The notes under the pieces are model-generated. The model did not search any database. It was not told where the DNA came from and was given only the letters and a program-made list of their open reading frames with translations. 64,000 nt of DNA, from positions 1-64,000 of the forward strand of contig NZ_NCEN01000021.1 in assembly GCF_002280675.1 (NCBI RefSeq), written 5' to 3'. The stretch comes from Novosphingobium sp. 32-60-15 (GTDB taxonomy: Bacteria; Pseudomonadota; Alphaproteobacteria; Sphingomonadales; Sphingomonadaceae). The first letter of the stretch is position 1. Each line of letters begins with the position of its first letter. A program made the position numbers and the translations under genes. Below are positions 19,059-28,095 of this stretch, piece by piece.

Positions 19059-19228
19059 GTTTCGCGCAGAGGCGCAGAGGAAGCAAAGAGCGCAGAGATA
19101 AAAAAAGGCCGTAAGGCCCAATCTCCCTCGCCGGGTATCCGCTTTGGAGGGTTTTGAGATTAAGCGCGGCCTTGCCGCAGGTACAACCTCTCTGCGGCCC
19201 CTGCTTTCTCTGCGCCTCTGCGCGAAAC
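19059..19228. repeat. long inverted-repeat element, family A copy 1
   Basis: A 170-bp element has ends GTTTCGCGCAGAGGCGCAGAG and its exact inverse (21 bp). Inside is a second palindromic part (AAGGCCGTAAGGCC). Related elements with the same ends are at 27791 and 33701. Confidence 0.8.
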
Positions 19229-19247
19229 CCCTGTTTTGTCGCCAACG

Positions 19248-19285
19248 AAAAAGGCCGGCTCCCGCCAAGGGAACCAGCCTTTTTT
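19248..19285. terminator. bidirectional terminator between purH and the SleB-like hydrolase
   Basis: A near-perfect stem AAAAAGGCCGGCTCCC / GGGAACCAGCCTTTTT with a five-base loop and T runs on both strands lies between two convergent genes. Confidence 0.8.
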
Positions 19286-19307
19286 CATGTCGCGAAAAAC
19301 GCTGAAA

Positions 19308-19925
19308 TCAACGGTAGAAAATATGACCGTCAATCTTGGCCATGCGCGACTTGCCCCAACGTGGTGAGACATGCGCGGCGTGGAAGAACATCGCGCCTTC
19401 GACCGGGCTTTTCCATGTGCCCTGATCTGCAACCACGGCAACGCGCAGCGCGTTCTGCCATTGGTGGCCCGAACGGTTGATCGCGGGCATCGAACGGCCA
19501 CGAATGAACGAGAATTGCGAGGGCTGGTATACAACGCCGCAATAGGACGCCGGGAAACGGCCTGATTGCGAACGCGCAACGATCACGCGGCCAACGGCAA
19601 GCTGGCCAGCCAGTGATTCACCCTTCGCTTCGAAAAAGATGGCTCCTGCCAGGCATTCCAGTTCGTTGGAAAGGGTGGCGGGTGCTTGTGTGTTTTCTAC
19701 CAGATCAGCCAGCGAAGAGGCGGTGATCGCATCTTGCGGCTCGGCGGTATCAACCTGCTCTTGAGCAATGGTCTGGATAACCGGCTGGGAGATAAACGTG
19801 GTCGCTATAGCGGCCGGAGCGTTGAATCCTTGCGCGCTGGCATGGGATCCACTCGTGCTGAGAAGCGTTGTGATAAAAGTCGCAGCCATGCTCAGCGTAG
19901 CAGCGTACCGTAATTTCTTGCTCAT
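19308..19925 (-). CDS. cell wall hydrolase, SleB-like (Hydrolase_2)
   Basis: A 205-residue exported protein. After a signal peptide and a flexible linker (to about residue 85), the catalytic domain has CLAGAIFFEAKGESLAGQLAVGRVIVAR with the presumed catalytic Glu, then YCGVVYQPSQFSF and MFFHAAHVSPRW. This is the fold of spore-cortex lytic enzyme SleB, here in a non-spore-former, probably cutting peptidoglycan. It is monocistronic. The 220 bases upstream show no other gene. Confidence 0.9.
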   Translation of the reverse strand: MSKKLRYAATLSMAATFITTLLSTSGSHASAQGFNAPAAIATTFISQPVIQTIAQEQVDTAEPQDAITASSLADLVENTQAPATLSNELECLAGAIFFEAKGESLAGQLAVGRVIVARSQSGRFPASYCGVVYQPSQFSFIRGRSMPAINRSGHQWQNALRVAVVADQGTWKSPVEGAMFFHAAHVSPRWGKSRMAKIDGHIFYR

Positions 19926-20143
19926 CCATCATCGTCAAAGTGCGGTGAGCTTCCATCCATGGCGCGACAAAAAGCCCTGCCGCACAAAGCCGGACAGCCA
20001 AGTGCGGGGGCGGAATGCCGAAGGGCCATGTCGGTTGCCCCCCGTCTGCGTGCCAATGCGGTTAGCGGTATCGCTTTCCGTCATCGCCTGCGCAAAATCG
20101 GTCAGGTGCCTTTATTGTGCAATGCAAAAGTGTCAACCCTTGT

Positions 20144-20488
20144 TCACCGTGGCGACAGGTTGTCCCGGATGAACTGTTCCGCTTTTGCGATGGTCAGTTC
20201 AACTATCCAAACGTCAGGGTCCTGATCCTTCCGACGGTCCAGATAGTCTTCAAATTCTGACTTATTATCAGGTACTTGGACCTTTACTTGGGTCCATTTT
20301 CGGCTGCCGTCAAGCTGCGGCATGCGTTCAAAAAGTACGCCAAGCCCCTGATTATCCAGCATAACAATCAGGATTGTACCGCTGTCGCGTTCACCCTTGT
20401 GCAGGACCATGCCGAAATCGCCATTGGCCTGCGCCGTGCGGAGCAATCCCGATACTTCAAGGTGGGCAGGGAGCCGGTTTTCCGTCAC
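20144..20488 (-). CDS. DUF1491 family protein
   Basis: A 114-residue soluble protein that begins ENRLPAHLEVSGLLRTAQANGDFGMVLHKGERDSGTILIVM, the diagnostic start of DUF1491, a family essentially confined to Alphaproteobacteria. It has no known role. Its start overlaps the thioesterase stop (ATGA), so it is the last gene of an hpf-ptsN-thioesterase-DUF1491 run. Confidence 0.85.
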   Translation of the reverse strand: MTENRLPAHLEVSGLLRTAQANGDFGMVLHKGERDSGTILIVMLDNQGLGVLFERMPQLDGSRKWTQVKVQVPDNKSEFEDYLDRRKDQDPDVWIVELTIAKAEQFIRDNLSPR

Positions 20489-20991
20489 ACCAGTGCCGCC
20501 CGCAGGCCGGCGTTGTAACCTTCAAGGCTGGACAACGGGATGCGCGAGCGTTGGAACGTGCCGGTGCCCCGGCCCACTTCTTCACCTTGCGCATCGATCA
20601 GCCGCGCTTCTGCCACCAGAACGCGGCGGCGGCCAGAAATCCAGCGACCTTCCGCAATCAACGGTCCCTCGCCAATCGGCTGGGTGAACAACAGGTTGAA
20701 TGATGTGGTCAGCAAGAACCGGTCTGTGACCATGGTATTTGCCGCATAGAACGCAGCGTCATCCAGCATCTTGAAATAGATGGTGCCATGCGCGGCACCG
20801 GCGGCGTGGAAGCAACTGCGCGTGACGTTGAAATGAATGCGCGAAATGCCTTCCGACACAACCTCGAGCCGCGATTCAAACAAGGTGTTGACCGGTGCCG
20901 ACCCGTAAAGGCCTTCTAGCGCCCGCCAATGTAGCGTGGCGCTGTCACCGCTTTTTGGATCTGGATCAGGCGGCGTCACGGTCGAGGACAT
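20485..20991 (-). CDS. PaaI-type hotdog thioesterase
   Basis: A 168-residue hotdog-fold protein: HFNVTRSCFHAAGAAHGTIYFKMLDDAAFYAANTMVTDRFLLTTSFNLLFTQPIGEGPLIAEGRWIS, matching the PaaI/4HBT acyl-CoA thioesterase group. The substrate is unknown. The ATG at 20991 lies inside the end of ptsN (26-base overlap); longer in-frame starts run antisense-free into ptsN and are unlikely. It is coupled by ATGA to the DUF1491 gene. Confidence 0.8.
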   Translation of the reverse strand: MSSTVTPPDPDPKSGDSATLHWRALEGLYGSAPVNTLFESRLEVVSEGISRIHFNVTRSCFHAAGAAHGTIYFKMLDDAAFYAANTMVTDRFLLTTSFNLLFTQPIGEGPLIAEGRWISGRRRVLVAEARLIDAQGEEVGRGTGTFQRSRIPLSSLEGYNAGLRAALV

Positions 20992-21427
20992 TGACCAGCA
21001 AGCCGTAAAGCGCCTCGGCGTTGGGAGCCGAAACCAGCCGTTCATGCATGCGTTCATCACGCATCATCCGCGAAATGGCCGCCAATGCCTGCAAATGTGT
21101 GGCCCCGGCTTGCGAAGGCGACAGCAGGCCAAACACGCAATCCACCGGCATGCCGTCAGCCGCTGCGAATTCTACAGGATTTTCAAGCCTGAAGAAGGCA
21201 GCAACCGGGCGTTCCAGCCCATCGATACGCGCATGCGGAATCGCGACACCGCGTCCAAAACCTGTGCTGCCCAGCTTTTCCCGCTCATCAATACCATCGG
21301 CCACAACTTCGCCGTCAAGCATGTAGACGTCGGCAAAGCAGCGCGACAGATCGGCAAGGATCTGCTGCTTGGTGTCGGCGCGCACCATGCGGACGGCCTG
21401 TTGATCAAGGGTAAATAAAGCCGTCAT
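20966..21427 (-). CDS. ptsN: PTS IIA-like nitrogen regulatory protein PtsN
   Basis: A 153-residue EIIA domain whose phosphorylated His65 lies in GFGRGVAIPHARIDGL, the family motif. In the nitrogen PTS it takes phosphate from NPr and controls potassium transport and stress responses. It follows hpf, as in many Proteobacteria; rpoN, often upstream, is absent here. Confidence 0.93.
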   Translation of the reverse strand: MTALFTLDQQAVRMVRADTKQQILADLSRCFADVYMLDGEVVADGIDEREKLGSTGFGRGVAIPHARIDGLERPVAAFFRLENPVEFAAADGMPVDCVFGLLSPSQAGATHLQALAAISRMMRDERMHERLVSAPNAEALYGLLVNVLDRDAA

Positions 21428-21536
21428 ATTGCGGATAGGTTAGATCACAAAAGTGCTAAGGCACGGTGAATTGGGCCGCGCAATGCGCCCGAATGCACAT
21501 GAACGCAAGAGCAAAGCGCGTTTGCCCGCCGCAACC

Positions 21537-21574
21537 AAAAAGGGGAGAGAACGCTGCCGTCCCCTCCCCTTTTT
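21537..21574 (-). terminator. terminator after hpf
   Basis: Read on the minus strand, a stem GAAAAAGGGGAG...CTCCCCTTTTT lies 25 bases past the hpf stop, before ptsN. It should separate or attenuate the two genes. Confidence 0.65.
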
Positions 21575-21598
21575 CAAGTTGCTGGGAAGTACCGGCGA

Positions 21599-22183
21599 TT
21601 ACTTTGGTTCAACCCAACCAATCGATCCGTCACCGCGACGATAGACCATGTTGTGCACGCCTGTGCCCAGATTCTTGAACATCAAGGCGTTGGTGTTGCG
21701 CAAATCAAGCATCATCACCGCATCGGCGACCGTGGCTGTCGGCACGTCGACGCGGGTTTCGGCAATCACCAATGGTGCATCGGCCGGTTCGTCTTCGCTT
21801 GCCTCGTCATGGGCAAACACGGTGTAAGTCGCGTCCTGGATGACAAGGTTTGATTCATCGGTCTTGCGTGCATGATCGGCGTTTTCGTGACGCGCGGTCA
21901 GGCGGCGCTTGTAGCGGCGCAGCTGCTTTTCGATCTTGTCGGCAGATTGCTCAAATGCGGCGTGTGCGTCCTGGGCACTGGCGCCGCCTTTCAGGATCAG
22001 GCCGTTGGTCACATGCGTGACGATATCGCAGCGGAAACCGCCATGCGGGGCTTTCCCCATCGTGACATGTGAGGAAAGCGCTCGGGAGAAGTACTTGTCG
22101 ACGATGGTGGAAAGACGTTCCTCGGCATGGGTCTGCAAGGCAGCGCCGGTGTCGACTTGGTGTCCCGAAACGCGAATATCCAT
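21599..22183 (-). CDS. hpf: ribosome hibernation-promoting factor, long form
   Basis: The 194-residue protein binds idle ribosomes and joins them into 100S dimers. The N-terminal S30AE domain (about 1-105; DIRVSGHQVDTGAALQTHAEERLSTIVDKYF) is followed by a linker and the C-terminal dimerisation domain with DAVMMLDLRNTNALMFKNLGTGVHNMVYRRGDGSIGWVEP. AGGAGAAG precedes the ATG. Confidence 0.95.
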   Translation of the reverse strand: MDIRVSGHQVDTGAALQTHAEERLSTIVDKYFSRALSSHVTMGKAPHGGFRCDIVTHVTNGLILKGGASAQDAHAAFEQSADKIEKQLRRYKRRLTARHENADHARKTDESNLVIQDATYTVFAHDEASEDEPADAPLVIAETRVDVPTATVADAVMMLDLRNTNALMFKNLGTGVHNMVYRRGDGSIGWVEPK

Positions 22184-22229
22184 ATTTCACTTCTCCTGTG
22201 CACTCGGGCAAGCGATCCTTCTCACACCA

Positions 22230-22919
22230 TCAGCGTGACCAGATCGGCTCGCTAAAACCCGCCATAAATTCGGCATGGCGGGCAAGCTCCTCCTCGCTCG
22301 CGACATGCGGGCGCGGGGAACGGAAGGTGCGGGTGACCGACGATGATATGCCGATCACCGACTGTTCGGTCATCATTCTTGCTTCTGCAGCAAGTTCCAG
22401 ACCGATCTGTCGTCCGCCCTGCAACTCAACATAAAGCTGCGCGAGCAGTTCCGCGTCTAATAGGGCCCCGTGCTTGGTGCGGTGGCTACGGTCGATTCCA
22501 TAGCGCGAGCACAAGGCATCAAGGCTGAGTTTGGCGCCGGGGTGTTTGCGGCGGGCAATCGCCACCGTATCGATCATCCGGTCACGGCTGACAGGTGCCA
22601 GCCCGCACAGCTCAAGCTCGGTGTTCATGAAACCGAAGTCGAACCCGGCGTTGTGCGCAACCAGCGGCGAATCCTGGATGAATTCGAGGAATTCGCCCGC
22701 CTTTTCCGCAAACCTGGGCTTATCCGAAAGGAACGCGATGGACAGGCCATGCACAGCCTCAGCCTCGGCGGGCATATCGCGTTCAGGATTGAAATAGCAG
22801 TGATAGACCGCGCCGGAGGGCACCCGGTTGATCATTTCGATGCAGCCGATTTCCACCAGTCTATCCCCCGATCTTGGATCGAGGCCGGTCGTTTCTGTAT
22901 CGAAAACGATCTCACGCAT
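22230..22919 (-). CDS. dnaQ: DNA polymerase III epsilon subunit
   Basis: A 229-residue 3'-5' proofreading exonuclease. Exo I (FDTETTGLDP), Exo II (HNAGFDFGFMN) and Exo III (HGALLDAELLAQLY) carry the four acidic residues and the His. The start MREIVFDTETTG at 22919 fits the family; upstream frame to 22955 is discarded. It is the last gene of the leftward ppsR-maf-aroE-coaE-dnaQ run beside the origin. Confidence 0.95.
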   Translation of the reverse strand: MREIVFDTETTGLDPRSGDRLVEIGCIEMINRVPSGAVYHCYFNPERDMPAEAEAVHGLSIAFLSDKPRFAEKAGEFLEFIQDSPLVAHNAGFDFGFMNTELELCGLAPVSRDRMIDTVAIARRKHPGAKLSLDALCSRYGIDRSHRTKHGALLDAELLAQLYVELQGGRQIGLELAAEARMMTEQSVIGISSSVTRTFRSPRPHVASEEELARHAEFMAGFSEPIWSR

Positions 22920-22967
22920 TATTGGATATGTGGACCTGCATAAGGGGACTGGCAAGGGGCGTTGCAG

Positions 22968-23573
22968 TTAACGGCGCGGGTTTTTTTCACGGATACCGGC
23001 GACCAGTGCCGCCACTTGCGCGCGGGTTTCTTCCAATGTCACGCCAGTGTCGATCACGTGGGTGGCGCGCGCGCGCTTTTCGGCATCGGGCACTTGCAGC
23101 GAAAGGATATGCGCAAACTTTTCAGGCGTCATGCCCGGCCGCGCCAACACGCGTTGGCGCTGCACCTGCGCAGGTGCGGAAACAACAAAGATGGCATCAA
23201 GATCCGCGCCGTGCCCTTTTTCGAACAGCAGCGGAATATCGAACACCACCACAGGTTCGCCCATGTGTTCAATCATGAACGCCTCGCGCATTTGCGCCAC
23301 GGCCGGGTGGACGATGGCCTCAAGGCGCTTCAGGGCGGCGGGATCGCCAAAGACTTTGGCCCCCAGTTCCTGACGCTTCACGCCCTCGGGGCCGGTCGTT
23401 CCGGGAAAGGCCGCTTCAATCGCAGGAAGCAGCGCGCCCCCCGGCCCTTGCAAATGGTGCACGGCGGCATCGGCATCGAAAACCGGCACGCCCATTTCGC
23501 GCAGCATCAGCGCCACGGCAGATTTGCCCATGCCGATGGACCCGGTCAGGCCTGCAACGAACGGGCGGCTCAT
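22968..23573 (-). CDS. coaE: dephospho-CoA kinase
   Basis: A 201-residue P-loop kinase for the final step of coenzyme A synthesis. GLTGSIGMGKSAVA is the Walker A loop, and VFDADAAVHHL and DIPLLFEKG are the conserved CoaE blocks. Its ATG overlaps the aroE stop by four bases. Confidence 0.95.
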   Translation of the reverse strand: MSRPFVAGLTGSIGMGKSAVALMLREMGVPVFDADAAVHHLQGPGGALLPAIEAAFPGTTGPEGVKRQELGAKVFGDPAALKRLEAIVHPAVAQMREAFMIEHMGEPVVVFDIPLLFEKGHGADLDAIFVVSAPAQVQRQRVLARPGMTPEKFAHILSLQVPDAEKRARATHVIDTGVTLEETRAQVAALVAGIREKNPRR

Positions 23574-24427
23574 GCCAGCAGCCTTGCGCGCAGTTCAGCG
23601 TCGGCTTCCCCGCGCGGCGGCGTCGCGTCGAAAAAGCGGCGGAAGGCATGGTCGGCCTGTCCGATCAGCATCGACAAGCCATCCACCGTGGCAAAGCCTG
23701 ACGCTTTGGCCGCCTTGAGGAAGTCTGTTTCAAGCGGGCTGGTGACAATGTCATAGAACACCGATCCCGGCGGGGCGTGGCTCATATCAAAAACCAGCGG
23801 CGGTTGGCCGGTCATGCCCAATGCCGTCGCATTGACCACCAGATCAAGGCAGCTTTCGCGATCATCAAAGGCAAAGTCGGTTGCATCGGCAAAATGATCG
23901 AGCGGGGCGACGTGATGTTCGCCCTCGGGATCGAGTTCATCCAGCAGCGCGCGCGCCTTTTCCACATTGCGCCCGGCCAGCACGATCACCATGCCCGCAT
24001 CGGCCAGCGCCGCGATAATCGCCCGCGCTGCGCCGCCAGTGCCCAGCACGCGCGCCATGCGGAAATAATGGGTCTGTGCCAGCAATGGCTGCAACGGTTC
24101 AAGGAAACCCGGCGCATCGGTGTTGTAGCCCACCAGCGCACCATCTTCAGGCACAATCGTGTTCACCGCACCAATCCGCGCGGCCAGCGGATCAAGCCGG
24201 TCCAGCAAGGGGATGACCGCCTGCTTGTGCGGCATCGTCACATTGCAGCCGCGCCAGTCGGGATCAGCCCTGCGCGTCGCAAGATAATCGGCAATGCCTT
24301 CTGCCTTCACGTGCGTCCGGTTGTAACGCCCCTCAAGGCCCAGTTGCTCAAGCCAGAAGCCGTGAATGACGGGCGATTTGGATTGGGCAATCGGATCGCC
24401 AATCACCTCGGCGTAAGGCTGGCTCAT
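23570..24427 (-). CDS. aroE: shikimate dehydrogenase
   Basis: The 285-residue NADPH enzyme reduces 3-dehydroshikimate. The substrate pocket [11 protein letters not shown], catalytic Lys in [12 protein letters not shown] and the nucleotide loop [10 protein letters not shown] are present, with the C-terminal [10 protein letters not shown]. Its ATG overlaps the maf stop by four bases and its end overlaps coaE by four. Confidence 0.95.
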   Translation of the reverse strand: MSQPYAEVIGDPIAQSKSPVIHGFWLEQLGLEGRYNRTHVKAEGIADYLATRRADPDWRGCNVTMPHKQAVIPLLDRLDPLAARIGAVNTIVPEDGALVGYNTDAPGFLEPLQPLLAQTHYFRMARVLGTGGAARAIIAALADAGMVIVLAGRNVEKARALLDELDPEGEHHVAPLDHFADATDFAFDDRESCLDLVVNATALGMTGQPPLVFDMSHAPPGSVFYDIVTSPLETDFLKAAKASGFATVDGLSMLIGQADHAFRRFFDATPPRGEADAELRARLLA

Positions 24428-25011
24428 GCTTCAAGCTCACCCAGATCACGCAGCGCGCCAAGCACTGCCAGCAGCGGCATGCCCAGCACCGTGAAGTGGC
24501 TGCCATCGACGGATTCGAACAATTGCGCGCCCAACGCCTCCATCCGGAACACGCCGACACAGCCCGAAACGGCGGGCCATTCCCTGTGGAGATAGTTCTG
24601 GATAAAGCTGTCGGAAAGGCTGCGTACCTTAAGCCGCGCGCATTCCACATGACGCCACACACATTGCCCGTCACGCATCAAAACCGCAGCGGAATGCAGC
24701 CGCATTTCGTTGCCGGAAAAGAACGCCAGATGTTCGGCAGCATTCTCGCGGCTGACCGGTTTATCGAACAAGCGCCCGCACACTTCGACCAGAGAGTCCC
24801 CGCCCAGCACCAACCGTCCGGGCATGCTGACCGACACCGCCAGCGCTTTGGCTTCGGCAAGGATCATCGCGATATCGGCAGGCGGCACGCCGATCAGTTC
24901 ACGCTTGATCGCGCCTTCATCCACATCGCCCGCGCGCGCCTCGAACGGCACTCCGGCGGCGTCCAGCATCATTTTGCGTGATGCGCTTTGGCTTGCCAGA
25001 ACAAGAGTCAT
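24424..25011 (-). CDS. maf: Maf-family nucleotide pyrophosphatase
   Basis: A 195-residue protein that begins [31 protein letters not shown]; the usual SxxRR has Lys for the second Arg. VLGGDSLVE holds the catalytic Asp. Family members hydrolyse non-canonical or canonical NTPs. It overlaps ppsR and aroE by four bases on each side. Confidence 0.9.
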   Translation of the reverse strand: MTLVLASQSASRKMMLDAAGVPFEARAGDVDEGAIKRELIGVPPADIAMILAEAKALAVSVSMPGRLVLGGDSLVEVCGRLFDKPVSRENAAEHLAFFSGNEMRLHSAAVLMRDGQCVWRHVECARLKVRSLSDSFIQNYLHREWPAVSGCVGVFRMEALGAQLFESVDGSHFTVLGMPLLAVLGALRDLGELEA

Positions 25012-25850
25012 ATCGGTTTTACACCATCGCTACCGCCGCCTGCGGCAGCGCGTTCGTTGTACAAGTTGATCACAGCAGCGGCGGTTTCTTCAATAGACCG
25101 GCGCGAAACATCGATCACCGGCCAGCCGTTATCGGCAAACATCCGCCGCGCATACTGCACTTCGCGCGTCACGTGATCGTTATCCACATAGGCGGTTTCG
25201 GGCGCTTGATTGAGCGATAGCAGCCGGTTGCGGCGCACCGCGATCAGGCGTTCCGGGCTGGTCGTCAGCCCAACGATCAGCGGGCGACCCAGCGAAAACA
25301 GCATCGAGGGCGGCGGGCTTTCCACCACGATCGGGATATTGGCGACTTTATACCCGCGATTGGCAAGGTAGATCGATGTCGGGGTTTTGGAACTGCGCGA
25401 CACGCCCGCCAGGAGAATGTCCGCTTCCTCCCAGTTTTCCCAATTCACCCCGTCATCATGGGCGATGGTGAACTGGATAGCATCAACGCGGGCAAAATAG
25501 GCCTCATCCATCATATGTTGCCGGCCCGGACGGCCCTTTGCCTGAACGCCCAGTTGCTGTTCCAGCGCATCGGTGACGGTATCAAGCGCCGCAACACTGG
25601 GCAGGCCAAGCGTGACGCAGCGCTTTTCCAGCCGTTCACGCGTCTCGGGATTGACCAGTGTATAAAGCACAAGCCCCGGGTTTGCGGCGATTTCGCCCAT
25701 GATACGGTCAAGGTGCTGCATAGAACGCACCATCGGCCAGAAGTGGCGCACCACATCGGCGCCATCAAACTGGGCAAGCGCCGCCTTGGCGATCATCTCC
25801 AGCGTTTCGCCGGTGGAGTCTGACAAGAGGTGCAGGTGCAAACGCTGCAT
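25008..25850 (-). CDS. ppsR: pyruvate,phosphate dikinase / PEP synthase regulatory protein
   Basis: A 280-residue DUF299 bifunctional kinase/phosphorylase that switches PPDK or PEP synthase off by ADP-dependent phosphorylation and on by phosphate-dependent removal. [23 protein letters not shown] opens it and [21 protein letters not shown] is its P-loop. It is the first gene to the left of the putative origin; AGAAGGCG precedes the ATG. Confidence 0.93.
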   Translation of the reverse strand: MQRLHLHLLSDSTGETLEMIAKAALAQFDGADVVRHFWPMVRSMQHLDRIMGEIAANPGLVLYTLVNPETRERLEKRCVTLGLPSVAALDTVTDALEQQLGVQAKGRPGRQHMMDEAYFARVDAIQFTIAHDDGVNWENWEEADILLAGVSRSSKTPTSIYLANRGYKVANIPIVVESPPPSMLFSLGRPLIVGLTTSPERLIAVRRNRLLSLNQAPETAYVDNDHVTREVQYARRMFADNGWPVIDVSRRSIEETAAAVINLYNERAAAGGGSDGVKPI

Positions 25851-26210
25851 TTTCGCGCCTTCTTAGGGGGTCGGCCCAAGGGTGGGCCAAGGGTCGGGAT
25901 GATCCTGTGGATACAGGACCGATAAACCACGGGACAGGATCGGGGACAAGTTGAAGCGTCAATTCCATGCTTCTTTCCCGCCTGATTGACCCCCGCTTAT
26001 CGACAGGTCCGCTAGCTTGTCCCCAGCCTGTGGAGAGCGTTGAGAAGTTTGTCTTGACCATATTCGGGACAGAGTCGCGCTTGTGGAAAAGGGTGGAAAC
26101 CGACTCACAAATCAGGCAGAGAAACGCCATCCCCGCTTTCCACAGGGCCAACTATTACCATCAACCTGATTCTAAGAATCTAGTTTAAGTAGAATGGATC
26201 GAAACCCGCG
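25851..26210. other. oriC: putative chromosomal replication origin (oriC)
   Basis: This 360-base gap between divergent ppsR and hemE has DnaA-box-like nonamers: GTATCCACA (25906-25914, minus), TTATCGACA (25997-26005), CTCTCCACA (26029-26037, minus), TTTTCCACA (26082-26090, minus) and CTTTCCACA (26136-26144), each one or two mismatches from TTATCCACA. The last 40 bases before hemE are about two-thirds A+T and hold the palindrome GATTCTAAGAATC (26168-26180), a candidate unwinding element. Caulobacter crescentus has its origin beside hemE, with much the same neighbours. parAB and parS lie 10-32 kb away. Confidence 0.75.
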
Positions 26211-27236
26211 ATGCCCGGCCCACTTCTCGATACGCTTCAAGGTGCCAATCTTGCCAGTCGTCCGATCTGGCTCATGCGTCAGGCCGGACGCTACCTTCCC
26301 GAGTATCGCGAACTGCGTGCAGAGCGTGGCGGGTTCCTGGCGCTGGTCTACGATACCGATGCTGCTGCCGAAGTTACGGTCCAGCCCATCCGGCGTTTCG
26401 GCTTTGACGGCGCGATCCTGTTTTCGGACATCCTGATCGTCCCTTATGCGATGGGTCAGGATTTGCAGTTCCTGGCAGGCGAAGGTCCTCACCTTTCCCC
26501 CAAGCTCGTCGATGCCGCCTTAAACAGCCTCACAGCCGTGCCTGAGCGTCTTGCGCCGATTTATGAGACCGTGGCCAAGGTCAAGGCCCAGTTAGGCCCT
26601 GAGACGACCCTGCTGGGCTTTGCAGGAAGTCCGTGGACCGTTGCCACGTATATGGTCGCTGGCGAAGGCAGCCGCGATCATCACGACACGCGCGCCATGG
26701 CCTATCGCGATCCGCAGGCGTTCCAGGCCATCATCGATGCCATCACCGATGTGACCATCGAATACCTTTCGGGTCAGGTCGAAGCGGGCGCAGAAGGCCT
26801 GCAATTGTTTGATTCCTGGGCGGGCAGTCTTGCCCCTGCGCAGTTCGAACGCTGGGTAATCGCCCCCAACGCCAAAATCGCCGCGGAAATGCAGCGCCGC
26901 TATCCGCATGTGCCCGTGATCGGTTTTCCAAAAGGCGCCGGTGAAAAGCTGGCGGCCTATGCCCGTGAAACCGGCGTCAATGCGGTGGGCGTGGATGAAA
27001 CCATCGATCCGCTGTGGGCTGCGCGCGAATTGCCCGCAGGCATGCCGGTTCAGGGCAATCTCGATCCGCTTTTGCTGCTATCGGGCGGTGCGGAACTCGA
27101 AGCCCACACCATCCGCGTGCTTGAAGCTTTTGCCGACCGGCCACACGTGTTCAATCTGGGCCATGGCATCGGCCAGTTCACGCCCATCGAACACGTCGAA
27201 CAGCTTCTGAAGATCGTGCGCGGCTGGTCGCGGTAA
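26211..27236 (+). CDS. hemE: uroporphyrinogen decarboxylase
   Basis: A 341-residue enzyme that converts uroporphyrinogen III to coproporphyrinogen III in heme synthesis. RPIWLMRQAGRYLPEYRELR is the diagnostic N-terminal motif; GFAGSPWTVATYMVAG, FDSWAG and NLGHGI follow. Normal length. It is the first gene rightward of the putative origin, and the heme gene hemJ comes next. Confidence 0.97.
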   Translation: MPGPLLDTLQGANLASRPIWLMRQAGRYLPEYRELRAERGGFLALVYDTDAAAEVTVQPIRRFGFDGAILFSDILIVPYAMGQDLQFLAGEGPHLSPKLVDAALNSLTAVPERLAPIYETVAKVKAQLGPETTLLGFAGSPWTVATYMVAGEGSRDHHDTRAMAYRDPQAFQAIIDAITDVTIEYLSGQVEAGAEGLQLFDSWAGSLAPAQFERWVIAPNAKIAAEMQRRYPHVPVIGFPKGAGEKLAAYARETGVNAVGVDETIDPLWAARELPAGMPVQGNLDPLLLLSGGAELEAHTIRVLEAFADRPHVFNLGHGIGQFTPIEHVEQLLKIVRGWSR

Positions 27237-27325
27237 CAACTGCCCTTTCGCGACCCTTGCAAACTATCGATGTCCCGCCAAAATAATGGCAGGGCGTCGA
27301 GACGGGCAGCGCGGAACCGCAAATC

Positions 27326-27769
27326 ATGCAGCAGGTATTGGCGATGATCTATCTTTGGTTGAAGGCCGGCCATCTCATTTTCGTGATCTTCTGGATGGCG
27401 GGTCTGTTCATGCTGCCCCGGTTCTTCGTCTATCATCAGGAAGCGCCTGAAGGTTCGCCCGAAAACGCCATCTGGGTAGACCGTGAGCGCAAGCTGATGA
27501 AGATCATCATGTGGCCTGCGCTGGTTGTGGTGTGGGTACTCGGTCTTGCGCTTGCGGTCAGCATCGATGCGTTCCAGCAAGGCTGGTTCCACGCCAAGCT
27601 TGCCGCAGTCCTGGCCCTCACCGCTTATCACTTCTGGCTTGCCAATTACGCGCAACTGCTTGCCGCCGGACAGCGCAAGCTGACAGGCAAGAAACTGCGC
27701 CTGCTCAATGAAATCCCCGGCATTGCAGCGGCGCTGATCGTCATTCTCGTGATCGTGAAGCCTTTTTAA
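27326..27769 (+). CDS. hemJ: protoporphyrinogen oxidase HemJ
   Basis: A 147-residue four-helix membrane protein. YLWLKAGHLIFVIFWMAGLFMLPRFFVYH matches HemJ (formerly UPF0093), with the conserved His in helix 1 and an Arg-Leu/Phe-Phe-Val-Tyr-His end to it. It makes protoporphyrin IX in bacteria without HemG or HemY. A second ATG at 27344 is possible. Confidence 0.88.
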   Translation: MQQVLAMIYLWLKAGHLIFVIFWMAGLFMLPRFFVYHQEAPEGSPENAIWVDRERKLMKIIMWPALVVVWVLGLALAVSIDAFQQGWFHAKLAAVLALTAYHFWLANYAQLLAAGQRKLTGKKLRLLNEIPGIAAALIVILVIVKPF

Positions 27770-27790
27770 GTTCGGCAGAATTTGAAAAGG

Positions 27791-27927
27791 GTTTCGCGCA
27801 GAGACGCAGTGGAAAAAGAGGCCGCAGGGATTTGGCAGTTGGCCAGATGCAGCCAATTTTCGTCGAACATTTCTGCTTCGCAGATTTTTTACATTCTCTG
27901 CGCTTCTCCTTTCCCTCTGCGCGAAAC
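27791..27927. repeat. long inverted-repeat element, family A copy 2
   Basis: A 137-bp element begins GTTTCGCGCAGAGACGCAG and ends CTCTGCGCGAAAC. It fills much of the 27770-28095 gap between hemJ and rho. The remainder of the gap shows no gene; it is presumably the rho leader. Confidence 0.75.
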
Positions 27928-28095
27928 GAACTTCTTTGCGTTAACGATCACCCCGATTGACTAACCGGCCCCACAGGCATATTCCGCGACCCACCGGAAA
28001 CAGATGTGCTGCCTCGGTGCAGCCGCCCTCTCGCTTTCTCCAAGCCCCTTAGAGGCTTCCGGCCATTTCCAGCTTTTGCTTTGGATACACGTGAT

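Noticed and set aside
19059..19228. CRISPR-like repeat array in the inverted-repeat elements
   Set aside because: Only two facing copies per locus and no regular spacers; these are inverted, not direct, repeats.
22962..23756. Long open frames on the strand opposite coaE and aroE
   Set aside because: They are antisense shadows of intact, recognisable genes in G+C-rich DNA and have no family features.
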